This document shows positions 52,254 through 60,492 of a stretch of 64,000 bases of DNA, in pieces. Under the pieces are notes generated by a model. That model saw only the letters and a list, made by a program, of their open reading frames with translations. It did not search any database and was not told the origin of the DNA. Location: positions 1,426,001-1,490,000 of the forward strand of contig CBDBFA010000003.1 in NCBI GenBank assembly GCA_965204545.1, given 5' to 3'. The stretch comes from JAABVD01 sp965204545 (GTDB lineage: Bacteria > Verrucomicrobiota > Verrucomicrobiia > Opitutales > UBA2995). The position numbers and the translations under genes are program-made. Each line of letters begins with the position of its first letter. Positions within the stretch are counted from its first letter, which is position 1.

Positions 52254-54539
52254 ATGAAAGAAAAGAAGACAGGTTATACAAACGGAAAAAACCTGGCCCG
52301 CGACGTGGCGGTGATACTGCTGGTGCTAGCGGGACTGCTGGGAATATCGCAGCAGTCCTCGGCCGCAAATGGCAGGTTCGTCAATCTTTCCACCCGCGCA
52401 TTGGTGGAAACGGGAGACGAGGTCATGATCGGGGGTTTTATCATCGAAGATGGCTCCCAGGAGGTGCTGATCGAAGCAATTGGACCGGAATTGGCCAACA
52501 AGGGCATAACCAATGCGCTGGCCGACCCGGTTCTCACCGTAACCAGATCAAGCGATGGTATGGTATTAATGGTAAACGACAACTGGGAGGACAGTCAGGG
52601 GCAGTTGGTATCCGATCTTTGGGGTGGCAGTCCAAACTTGGCAGCTGGCAGCGCGAGTTCTGCGGTCGTTCTCACTCTGGATCCCGGCAACTATTCGGCC
52701 AAGGTCGAAGGAAAGAATGGAACTACCGGCGTTGCTATCATCGAGGTGTATGGGATCGTTTCCCGTGGCTCGGAGGGTTCCGACCGCACGGCGCTTGAGG
52801 CGTTGTACAATGCGACAGACGGGGCAAACTGGACGAGATCCGACAACTGGGGAACAGACGTGCCGCTGAATCTATGGTACGGCGTCAAGGCTGACGGAAA
52901 TGACCGCGTCACCAAGCTGAGGCTTGGCGCAAACCAACTGAACGGGACAATTCCAGCAGAACTCGGGAACCTCGCCAACTTGGAAGGCTTGTGGCTATAC
53001 GACAACCAGTTGATTGGGTCGATCCCAACAGAACTCGGCGGACTGGCCAACCTGGAAACCCTGAACCTCCGCACCAACCAGTTAAATGGACCGATTCCAG
53101 CACAACTGGGACAACTTACCAATTTGGAAGGCTTATGGCTCTATGACAATCAGTTGAGCGGACCGATTCCGACAGAACTCAGCAACCTCGCTAATCTGGA
53201 AACGCTGTCGCTTTTCGGCAATCAGTTAAGCGGACCGATTCCAGCACAATTGGGACAACTCGCCTACTTGGAAGTGCTTTGGCTATACGACAACCAGTTG
53301 AGCGGGGCGATTCCAGCAGAACTCGAAAACCTCGCCAACCTGGAAACGCTGGCGCTCTATGACAACCGGTTGAGCGGGACAATTCCGACAGAATTGGGCA
53401 ATCTTTCCTATCTGGAATACCTGGTACTTCACGTTAACCAGTTGAGCGGACCGATTCCAGCACAACTGGGACAACTTACCAATTTGGAAGGCTTATGGCT
53501 CTATGACAATCAGTTGAGCGGACCGATTCCGACAGAACTCAGCAACCTCGCTAATCTGGAACTGCTTTTACTCAGTGGCAACCAGTTATCCGGTTGCATT
53601 CCCGATGAGTTGCAGGATGTGGAAAATAATGACCTCTCCACACTTGATCTGCCCTATTGCGGAGAGGGAGGTCAGGAAACGACCCACGGGGTAGGCGACA
53701 CGCTGTCCGACCTGCCGACGGGCTCCTGGAGCCCGGACGCGACTTCGGACGGATCGTTCAGTTCGTCCGGCGGCAACGTGATCATTCGACTCAACGATGG
53801 CGGTTATATCGAGGAAGGTAACTACCGTTTCACCTGCCAGAGTTCCGGCGGTTGCACCATCGAGAACAGGGGAGTGACATCCGGAACGATCGTTCAGACC
53901 GCGCAGGGCACGGCGCCGGGCGGTGGGACGGAACCGGATACGCAGCCGAGTTTTGCCGCCGCAAGCGGCCCGGGCGACCAATCCTACCCCGTCGACACAG
54001 CCATCGGCGCTCTGACCCTGCCGGAGGCCAGCGGCGGCAACGGCGCGCTGACCTACAGTCTCTCTCCCTCCATCCCGGGGTTGAGTTTCAACGCCACCAC
54101 CCGCCGCCTCACCGGCACGCCAACGACCGCCGGCTCCCACTCAATGACTTACACGGTGACCGATGCCGACGGCGACTCCGATTCCCTCACCTTTACCATA
54201 ACCGTAACCGAGCCGCCTCCTCCATCGGACGATTACACGCCGCTGGAGGGATTACGCGTTTCGGCAGGCCGGGTTCAATACTCGTTCTTCAGCGCAGGGG
54301 GTTGCATCCGTCTGAGCAATTCCACGATCAATGGCGTGACCTATACCACACACAGCTCCAAGTGGCAGCGCAGGGCCAATGCCTCCTCGCCCTGGGAGGA
54401 TGTGCCCGGCACCGAGGAGCAAGGAGGATTGTGCGCCTACAACCCCACCTCGCCAGGCGAGTATCGGATGGTGGCGGATATCACCATCGGCAGCAGGCGT
54501 GGCAACTACTCCAGTGAGAACACGATTACCATCAACTGA
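52254..54539 (+). CDS. Secreted LRR protein, paralogue of the upstream gene
   Basis: The 761-aa product has a signal peptide (VILLVLAGLLGISQQSSA), the ~140-residue domain, an LRR cap and ten LRRs. The same GDTLSDLPTGSWSPD beta domain, one He_PIG domain and the same C-terminal domain (DDYTPLEGLRVS ... SENTITIN) follow. I start at ATG 52254 rather than an earlier TTG. The first domain is encoded by 405 bp that differ by only about two bases from the preceding gene, and two LRR stretches inside the gene are identical over 114 bp. Both imply recent gene conversion or duplication. Confidence 0.88.
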   Translation: MKEKKTGYTNGKNLARDVAVILLVLAGLLGISQQSSAANGRFVNLSTRALVETGDEVMIGGFIIEDGSQEVLIEAIGPELANKGITNALADPVLTVTRSSDGMVLMVNDNWEDSQGQLVSDLWGGSPNLAAGSASSAVVLTLDPGNYSAKVEGKNGTTGVAIIEVYGIVSRGSEGSDRTALEALYNATDGANWTRSDNWGTDVPLNLWYGVKADGNDRVTKLRLGANQLNGTIPAELGNLANLEGLWLYDNQLIGSIPTELGGLANLETLNLRTNQLNGPIPAQLGQLTNLEGLWLYDNQLSGPIPTELSNLANLETLSLFGNQLSGPIPAQLGQLAYLEVLWLYDNQLSGAIPAELENLANLETLALYDNRLSGTIPTELGNLSYLEYLVLHVNQLSGPIPAQLGQLTNLEGLWLYDNQLSGPIPTELSNLANLELLLLSGNQLSGCIPDELQDVENNDLSTLDLPYCGEGGQETTHGVGDTLSDLPTGSWSPDATSDGSFSSSGGNVIIRLNDGGYIEEGNYRFTCQSSGGCTIENRGVTSGTIVQTAQGTAPGGGTEPDTQPSFAAASGPGDQSYPVDTAIGALTLPEASGGNGALTYSLSPSIPGLSFNATTRRLTGTPTTAGSHSMTYTVTDADGDSDSLTFTITVTEPPPPSDDYTPLEGLRVSAGRVQYSFFSAGGCIRLSNSTINGVTYTTHSSKWQRRANASSPWEDVPGTEEQGGLCAYNPTSPGEYRMVADITIGSRRGNYSSENTITIN

Positions 54540-54558
54540 CTTCGGCAGTGCAACGGCG

Positions 54559-57500
54559 ATGTGCCTGATCCTGGTGGGGTTGCTGGGAATCCCGCAACAG
54601 ACCTCGGCCACCGATGGCAGGCTCGTCAATATTTCGACCCGCGCATTGGTGGAGACGGGCGATGAGGTCATGCTGGGCAGTTTCATTATCGAGGATGGCG
54701 CCCAGGAGGTGTTGGTCCAGACTCTCGGCCCGGAACTGGCTAATCCACCGACCTCTCTTTCCAATGCGCTGGCCGATCCGGTTCTCACTTTGATCAGGCT
54801 CTCCGACGGTATGGAGTTGATGGTCAACGACGACTGGGAGGATAGCCAGGAAGAGGTGGTGCGCGGTATCTGGGGAGTCCATATTAACTTGAACGATGGC
54901 AGCGCGAGTTCGGCCCTCGTTACTACTCTGGATCCCGGGAGGTATACCGCCAAGGTCGAAGGAAAGGATGGAACGACCGGGGTTGCCCTCGTCGAGGTGT
55001 ATGGGATCGATTCTACTGGAGGAGCAGGCAACGCAGACGGCCAACTCGTCAATATCTCAACCCGCGCTTTGGTGGGAACGGGGGACGAGGTCATGCTGGG
55101 CAGTTTCATTATCGAGGATGGCGCCCAGGAGGTGCTGGTCCAGGCTCTCGGCCCGGAACTGGCCAATCCCCCGACATCCCTTTCCAATGCAATGGCCGAT
55201 CCGGTTCTCACCTTGATCAGGCTCTCCGACGGTTTGGAATTAATGCGCAACGACGATTGGGAGGACAGTCAGGAAGAGTTTGTGCGCGGTATCTGGGGAG
55301 ACCATATTAACCTGAACGATGGCAGCACGAGTTCGGCCCTTGTTATCACTCTCGATCCCGGGAGGTATACCGCCAAGGTTGAAGGAAAGGATGGATCGAC
55401 CGGGGTTGCCCTCGTCGAAGTGTATGGGATCGAGCCGGATACGCAACCGGGTTTCACCGCCGGAAGCGGCCCGGGCAACCTTTCCTACCCCGTCGACACA
55501 ACCATCGGCGCCCTGATCCTGCCCGAGGCCAGCGGCGGCAACGGCCCGCTGACCTACAGCCTTTCTCCCTCCGTGCCGGGATTGAGTTTCGACCCAACCA
55601 CGCGCCGTCTCACCGGCACCCCAACGACCCCCGGAACCTACTCGATGACCTACACCGTGACCGACGCCGACGGCGATTCCGATTCGCTCACCTTTAGGAT
55701 CTATTCGCCTGACCTGGGAAGCCCGGACCGCGCGGCGCTAACGGCGTTGTACAATGCAACGGACGGGGCAAACTGGAGGAGATCCGAGAACTGGGCAACA
55801 GACGTGCCGCTCGACCAATGGTTCGGGGTCATCACCGACGACAACAACCGCGTGACGGCGATCGACCTCTCCTACAACGAGTTGAGCGGACCGATACCGG
55901 CAGAACTGGGAAACCTTACCAACTTGGAAAACCTGAACCTCCGCAGCAACAGCCTGAGAGGAACGATTCCGCCGCAACTCGGCAACCTCCTTGATCTTGT
56001 GGAACTGAATCTCCGCAATAACAACCTGAGCGGACTGATTCCAGCCCAACTGGCAAATATCGCCAACCTCGAAACCATATACTTTGGTGGCAATCAATTC
56101 TCCGGGTGCATTCCCGATGGGTTGCAGGATGTGCCGGAAAGCGATCTCTCAACACTCGGTTTGCAAAATTGCGGAATAATCGATCGAGCTGCTCTGGTCG
56201 CCTTGTACAATGCCACCGACGGTCCGAACTGGACGAACAGTGATAACTGGGGATCAGACGTTCCGCTCGACCAATGGTACGGCGTCACGGTTGATGGAAA
56301 TGGCCGCGTGATCGGGCTGGAACTCACCAGTAACAAATTGAGTGGGCCGATTCCAGCCCAACTCGGTAACCTTTTCTACTTGGAAAAATTGTGGCTCCAT
56401 CTAAACCAGTTGAGCGGGCCGATTCCAGCCCAACTCGGTAACCTCGACAATTTGATCAGCCTGATTCTCTGGAACAACCAACTTACTGGACCAATACCTT
56501 CCGAACTGGGTAACCTCGGCAATCTGGAAAGCCTTGACCTCACCGGTAATCAGTTGAGCGGATCGATGCCAGCAGAACTGGGTAACCTCGCCAACTTGCA
56601 ATACCTGTCTCTCAGCGCAAACCAGTTGGGCGGGCCGATACCGGCCTGGTTGGGCGACCTCTCAAATCTGGAATATCTTTACTTGGGCGATAATCAATTT
56701 GCCGGGTGCATTCCCGATGGGTTACGGGACGTGGCGAATAATGACCTCTCGACACTCGGTTTGCAATATTGCGGAACAATCGATCGAGCTGCTCTGGTCG
56801 CCTTGTACAACGCCACCGACGGTCCGAACTGGACGAACAGCGACTACTGGCTAAGTGACGAACCTCTCGATCAGTGGTACGGCGTCACGGTTGATGGAAA
56901 TGGCCGCGTCATCGGGCTGCATCTCAACGCCAACCAGTTGAGCGGGTCTATACCGGCAGAACTGGGCAAACTTGAACTCCTGCAATCCCTTGCCCTAAAC
57001 GACAACCAATTGACCGGTGTTATTCCCGACGAATTACTGGAGATGAGCAATTTAGAGACATTATTGTTCGAAGACAATAACGGCTTGTGTGCGCTCGATA
57101 CGAATGCCTTCACTTCATGGCTTCAGGGGATTGCTGAGTGGCGCGGGCCGAGATGCGACCTGAACCAGCCGCCGCTGACGGTGGGCACAATTCCTAGCCA
57201 AACGCTTCTCGCGGGAGCTAGTGCGACCACCATACGATTGGGAACAGCGTTCGCCGATCCCGACAGTGATGCGCTGACTTATTCCGCGGTCACCGCCGAT
57301 GAGAACGTGATACGGATCGGGATGTCAGGCGCGACCCTCAGTCTCACTCCCGTTGCCGAGGGAGCTACGACCGTGACCGTGACCGCGACTGATTCCGGGG
57401 GCTTGGAGGCCTCGCTCACCTTTCCCGTAACGGTAGAAGGCCTCGCTTCCCGGCGCCATAATATCATCTTGCGCGTCGTTCGCGTCACAACGGACTGGAT

Positions 57501-58452
57501 GCCATACGCCGCGCTCGGTGGTTGGCCCGCCGCCGCGTTACCCAAGGAGAGTGTGGCCCTGAAGTACTTCGAGGCGGCCATTTGGGAAGAAACCGCGTCC
57601 GTACACCTGTACGAATTCGACAACAATTACAACCACCTCTACGATGCCGGCTCAGACTCAGCGCGAATCGCCTACCGCGAACAATATGTTGTGCGGAAGC
57701 ACACCGGAATGCCTTCGGACTTGATTAACCGAGAGGATTTCCTGAAGTCCGCCTTCGTGGATTTCGCGAGTTACTTGGTGGAGCGATTCCCCGACTCGGA
57801 TCATCATCTGCTCTTTTCGGGGCACGGGGGCCCGGGCGGTCGGCTTTTCGAAGGCCTTCTGGGCCAGGAAAAGGCGGCTGAATTCCTGGGCACATGGCGT
57901 AAACTCCTTGGGAGAAGGCTGGGGGTAATCGACATGGGAGGACCGTGTTCCAAGAGTGGGTTTTCGGACCTGGAAAACTTCTGCGATCATACCCGGTACT
58001 ACATTGCATCCGACATCCCGAACGGCGGATACATTTTTGACAACTGGACAGTCGAGAAGTATTATGAAGTGGACCCGGAGCGCCAGTATCATTCCCTTTT
58101 CCGGACACACGGCGCCCTGGAAGAGGCTCTGGTGGCCAGGATCGAGTTGAAACGAAAGGACTATGAGTACTCGCGGCGGGACATGATCGCGAACAAGGTG
58201 GAGCAGGCCAATTACTTGTATTCGTGCACGAACATGAAATCCGAACTCGGCTGGAATGTGCGGTTGTTTTTCGAGCAGTCCGGCGGAGTCTATGACTACC
58301 GCCTGGACCTGTGGAAGTACTTGACGGAAAACGATGCGCCCGAGCCGTTGCTGGAAATGTTCGACCAAACGATCATCCATGATGCGAACAACAGGGATTT
58401 CTTCGAGTGGGAAGTTGTCGCCAATGGAATCAGGATGTGCTGCAGGTGGTAG
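54559..58452 (+). CDS. Secreted LRR protein with a clostripain-like (C11) protease domain
   Basis: This 1297-aa protein has two tandem ~140-residue domains, a He_PIG domain, and three LRR blocks each with a DRAALVALYNATDG cap. A cadherin-like domain (about 875-970) follows, then a C-terminal cysteine-protease domain of clan CD. The latter shows FSGHGGPGG with the catalytic His and, one strand later, LGVIDMGGPCSKSG with a candidate catalytic Cys. C11 enzymes cleave after Arg or Lys. Only 19 bases separate it from the previous stop, and the usual basic leader is missing: the first ATG in phase gives MCLILVGLLGIPQQTSA, a short signal peptide without positive charges. Export may be impaired. Confidence 0.85.
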   Translation: MCLILVGLLGIPQQTSATDGRLVNISTRALVETGDEVMLGSFIIEDGAQEVLVQTLGPELANPPTSLSNALADPVLTLIRLSDGMELMVNDDWEDSQEEVVRGIWGVHINLNDGSASSALVTTLDPGRYTAKVEGKDGTTGVALVEVYGIDSTGGAGNADGQLVNISTRALVGTGDEVMLGSFIIEDGAQEVLVQALGPELANPPTSLSNAMADPVLTLIRLSDGLELMRNDDWEDSQEEFVRGIWGDHINLNDGSTSSALVITLDPGRYTAKVEGKDGSTGVALVEVYGIEPDTQPGFTAGSGPGNLSYPVDTTIGALILPEASGGNGPLTYSLSPSVPGLSFDPTTRRLTGTPTTPGTYSMTYTVTDADGDSDSLTFRIYSPDLGSPDRAALTALYNATDGANWRRSENWATDVPLDQWFGVITDDNNRVTAIDLSYNELSGPIPAELGNLTNLENLNLRSNSLRGTIPPQLGNLLDLVELNLRNNNLSGLIPAQLANIANLETIYFGGNQFSGCIPDGLQDVPESDLSTLGLQNCGIIDRAALVALYNATDGPNWTNSDNWGSDVPLDQWYGVTVDGNGRVIGLELTSNKLSGPIPAQLGNLFYLEKLWLHLNQLSGPIPAQLGNLDNLISLILWNNQLTGPIPSELGNLGNLESLDLTGNQLSGSMPAELGNLANLQYLSLSANQLGGPIPAWLGDLSNLEYLYLGDNQFAGCIPDGLRDVANNDLSTLGLQYCGTIDRAALVALYNATDGPNWTNSDYWLSDEPLDQWYGVTVDGNGRVIGLHLNANQLSGSIPAELGKLELLQSLALNDNQLTGVIPDELLEMSNLETLLFEDNNGLCALDTNAFTSWLQGIAEWRGPRCDLNQPPLTVGTIPSQTLLAGASATTIRLGTAFADPDSDALTYSAVTADENVIRIGMSGATLSLTPVAEGATTVTVTATDSGGLEASLTFPVTVEGLASRRHNIILRVVRVTTDWMPYAALGGWPAAALPKESVALKYFEAAIWEETASVHLYEFDNNYNHLYDAGSDSARIAYREQYVVRKHTGMPSDLINREDFLKSAFVDFASYLVERFPDSDHHLLFSGHGGPGGRLFEGLLGQEKAAEFLGTWRKLLGRRLGVIDMGGPCSKSGFSDLENFCDHTRYYIASDIPNGGYIFDNWTVEKYYEVDPERQYHSLFRTHGALEEALVARIELKRKDYEYSRRDMIANKVEQANYLYSCTNMKSELGWNVRLFFEQSGGVYDYRLDLWKYLTENDAPEPLLEMFDQTIIHDANNRDFFEWEVVANGIRMCCRW

Positions 58453-58664
58453 CACGCCGTCGCCTTGGGGCGCAAAGGAGACGACAAAAATAACTTTTAG
58501 GACTTTGACCCCTTCCTTCTCCGAGTAAATCGAACATTCCAAAAGTCGCTTAACTAAGCACCATTCAATCTAAAATATTTATGATACAACGCATGAAAAT
58601 TTATAAAAAATTCAACCGGCGGGGGCCGGGTTGGAATGCGTGGACGAGTTTGAGACCCCCCCCG

Positions 58665-59456
58665 ATGAACCGCTTTATTGCCGCCTGTGTCGTCGTATTG
58701 CTTTTGCCGATTACCGGCTGGGCACAGAATCAGGGGTACGAGCTTCGGGTCGGCCGACTCGTCGTAAGTAAAACGAATTGGGACGCCGCATCATCGGCCG
58801 ATTTCCAGGTGAGAGTCAAACGTCGGGACCCGGCCGTGGAGAAGAAAATCAATGCCCTGGACAAACGGATCGGCCAGTTCCGCGATGAAGTCGAAAAGTT
58901 GAAGAGCCAGTCGGGTCCGCTCAAGCAAAAAGATGCGCAATCGAAGATCGAGCCGGGACCGCCGCTCACGGAGGCGGAACTCAAAACGCGCGCAGTATTG
59001 TCTGGGATGACCTCGGAGGAGAAGACAGCCGCCCTTGTGGCGGAACTGAAGCGGATCAACCGAAAGGAAGAGGAGAGCAGGCGTGAGCCGGGACCACCCT
59101 TGACCGCAGAGGAAGAGGCGCACCTGCAATCTCTCATGGATCGCCTGAGCGACGTGCAGGGGGATCTGCAAAACACGGTCAGGGAGCGGGATCTCAACCG
59201 ATCTCTCATCTATGGCCGGACCCGCACATTGGACAGCGATTCGCGAACACTGGATTTTGATTCGCAGCGAATACTGACGGTCTACGCGGGGGACGTTCTG
59301 CAGGTCACGGCGGTCGACGAGGATTTCTTTAATGACGACGTCATTGGAAGGCATGCCATCCACCTCTCCGACCAGATTTTCGCGGAAGGATCTTACGACC
59401 TCGGGCATGCGGACTTCATTCGAGCGCTGGAGTTGCATTTCACACCGATTCAGTAG
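58665..59456 (+). CDS. Secreted coiled-coil protein of unknown function
   Basis: The product (263 aa from ATG 58665) has a signal peptide (MNRFIAACVVVLLLPITGWA). A beta-rich start (YELRVGRLVVSKTNWDAA) leads into a charged helical middle (about 65-190) with two similar EPGPPLT motifs, IEPGPPLTEAEL and REPGPPLTAEEE. It ends in a beta domain (ILTVYAGDVLQVTAVDEDFF ... FAEGSYDLGHADF) that may be C2-like. The family is not recognised. The frame is open further upstream to 58581, but only the later ATG gives a signal peptide. It follows the LRR array in the same direction after about 210 bases. Confidence 0.7.
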   Translation: MNRFIAACVVVLLLPITGWAQNQGYELRVGRLVVSKTNWDAASSADFQVRVKRRDPAVEKKINALDKRIGQFRDEVEKLKSQSGPLKQKDAQSKIEPGPPLTEAELKTRAVLSGMTSEEKTAALVAELKRINRKEEESRREPGPPLTAEEEAHLQSLMDRLSDVQGDLQNTVRERDLNRSLIYGRTRTLDSDSRTLDFDSQRILTVYAGDVLQVTAVDEDFFNDDVIGRHAIHLSDQIFAEGSYDLGHADFIRALELHFTPIQ

Positions 59457-59480
59457 CTCTGACCCGTTCGAGGGTTAGTG

Positions 59481-59587
59481 TCCAACGGCAGAGCAAGGAT
59501 GCTCTTGCCCTACCTGGGGCCTTGCCACGCCGATATCGTGGGTAGGGCGACGGCATCCTTGCCGCGCCGATAACGTGGGTAGGACGA
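59481..59587 (+). repeat. Family-2 intergenic repeat, second copy
   Basis: This copy is nearly identical to 22027-22111 over CCAACGGCAGAGCAAGGATG through CCTACCTGGGGCCTTGCC, then extends with two GTGGGTAGG(G)CGA units. It separates the coiled-coil protein gene from the convergent rsmD. Confidence 0.55.
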
Positions 59588-59624
59588 TTAGGCCGGGCAT
59601 CTTTTTTCCAGAGCATGTCCCCAG

Positions 59625-60188
59625 CTATCGGGCCGGTTTCCAAATGGTCAGGGAGGGCGATCGAGGCCGTTTCCCGCCCAGTCGCTTGACCCGTTCAAAC
59701 CCCGGTGGGCCAATTTCCATATCGGCCGGTTGTTCCAGGACGATACATCCCGGAGGGGAAAGCAATTGCCCCATCAAAGCGAATAAGGGTTCCGCCCAGT
59801 CCTTTAACTTGTCGTAAGGGGGATCGCAAAAAATCAGGTCGAACGGATTGTAGTCGGAAGGATGCCATTTAAAAACGTCGCGTTGGACGACGATGATTCC
59901 CGATGGGGAAGTTCCGGTCGATTTTCCCACGCGCTCGATGTTAGCTTTCAGGTACGGAATCAACGAACGGTTCTCTTCCACGAAAACTCCCCCCCGGCTA
60001 CCGCGACTCCATGCTTCCAGTCCATACGCTCCGGTTCCGGCGAAGAGGTCGAGAAAGCGTATTTCGGGAGATAATTCCCCCAAGGAGGAGAAGAGGGCTT
60101 CCCGTGAACTGTCCGTGGCCGGCCGGGTTTGCCTGTCCCTGGGAGCATCCAATTTTATTCCCCTCGCTTTTCCGCCGGTAATCCTCAT
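59625..60188 (-). CDS. rsmD: 16S rRNA (guanine966-N2)-methyltransferase
   Basis: This 187-aa Rossmann-fold methyltransferase acts on G966 of 16S rRNA. Conserved features are MRITGGKARGIKL and RPATDSSREALFSSL at the N-terminus, LDLFAGTGAYGLEAWSRG for SAM binding, and the catalytic FCDPPYDKL. The start ATG at 60188 is standard. It sits with another 16S rRNA methyltransferase (rsmE) on the opposite strand about 300 bases away. Confidence 0.92.
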   Translation of the reverse strand: MRITGGKARGIKLDAPRDRQTRPATDSSREALFSSLGELSPEIRFLDLFAGTGAYGLEAWSRGSRGGVFVEENRSLIPYLKANIERVGKSTGTSPSGIIVVQRDVFKWHPSDYNPFDLIFCDPPYDKLKDWAEPLFALMGQLLSPPGCIVLEQPADMEIGPPGFERVKRLGGKRPRSPSLTIWKPAR

Positions 60189-60382
60189 GGATTCATCGCA
60201 ATTTAATCAGGCCTTAAGGTTCTTTGGACCAACGTCTTATACATTCGATCGCAATTTTTTGGATAGATATCTGAAAAATTTTGAACGAACGCGTTGGTTT
60301 CTCGTCATACCTTACATAGCCCATAGGCTATTTTGGAGTAAAGTTCATAGTTTCAGTCTAGTTTGTAGTTTGTTAAGCAAGG
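60189..60382 (+). ncRNA. Candidate small RNA or leader ending at a strong terminator
   Basis: This AT-rich stretch between divergent rsmD and rsmE has no gene yet ends in a strong terminator-like stem-loop (60383-60415). It also contains a perfect hairpin ATAGCC-CATA-GGCTAT at 60316-60331. A promoter could lie near 60240-60290, but no clean hexamer pair was found. It could be an sRNA or an attenuating leader of rsmE. I do not recognise an RNA family. Confidence 0.3.
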
Positions 60383-60415
60383 GAAGCTCCGTGAAAGCGG
60401 AGCTTCTTTGCTTTT
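60383..60415 (+). terminator. Rho-independent terminator upstream of rsmE
   Basis: A perfect 9-bp stem GAAGCTCCG / CGGAGCTTC with loop TGAAAG is followed by TTTGCTTTT. It lies 77 bases before the rsmE start, so it ends a transcript that begins in the gap or controls read-through into rsmE. Confidence 0.7.
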
Positions 60416-60492
60416 GGTGAAATTCAATCTCAGCGGATTAACAGGACGCGGCTGGGCTGGACATAGTGGGTGAAACAAAGCCAAGTTATGAC

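Noticed and set aside
54379..54558. Start of the clostripain-like gene at 54379
   Set aside because: The first 60 codons overlap the preceding LRR gene in another frame and look non-coding; the ATG at 54559 opens the signal-peptide-like core.
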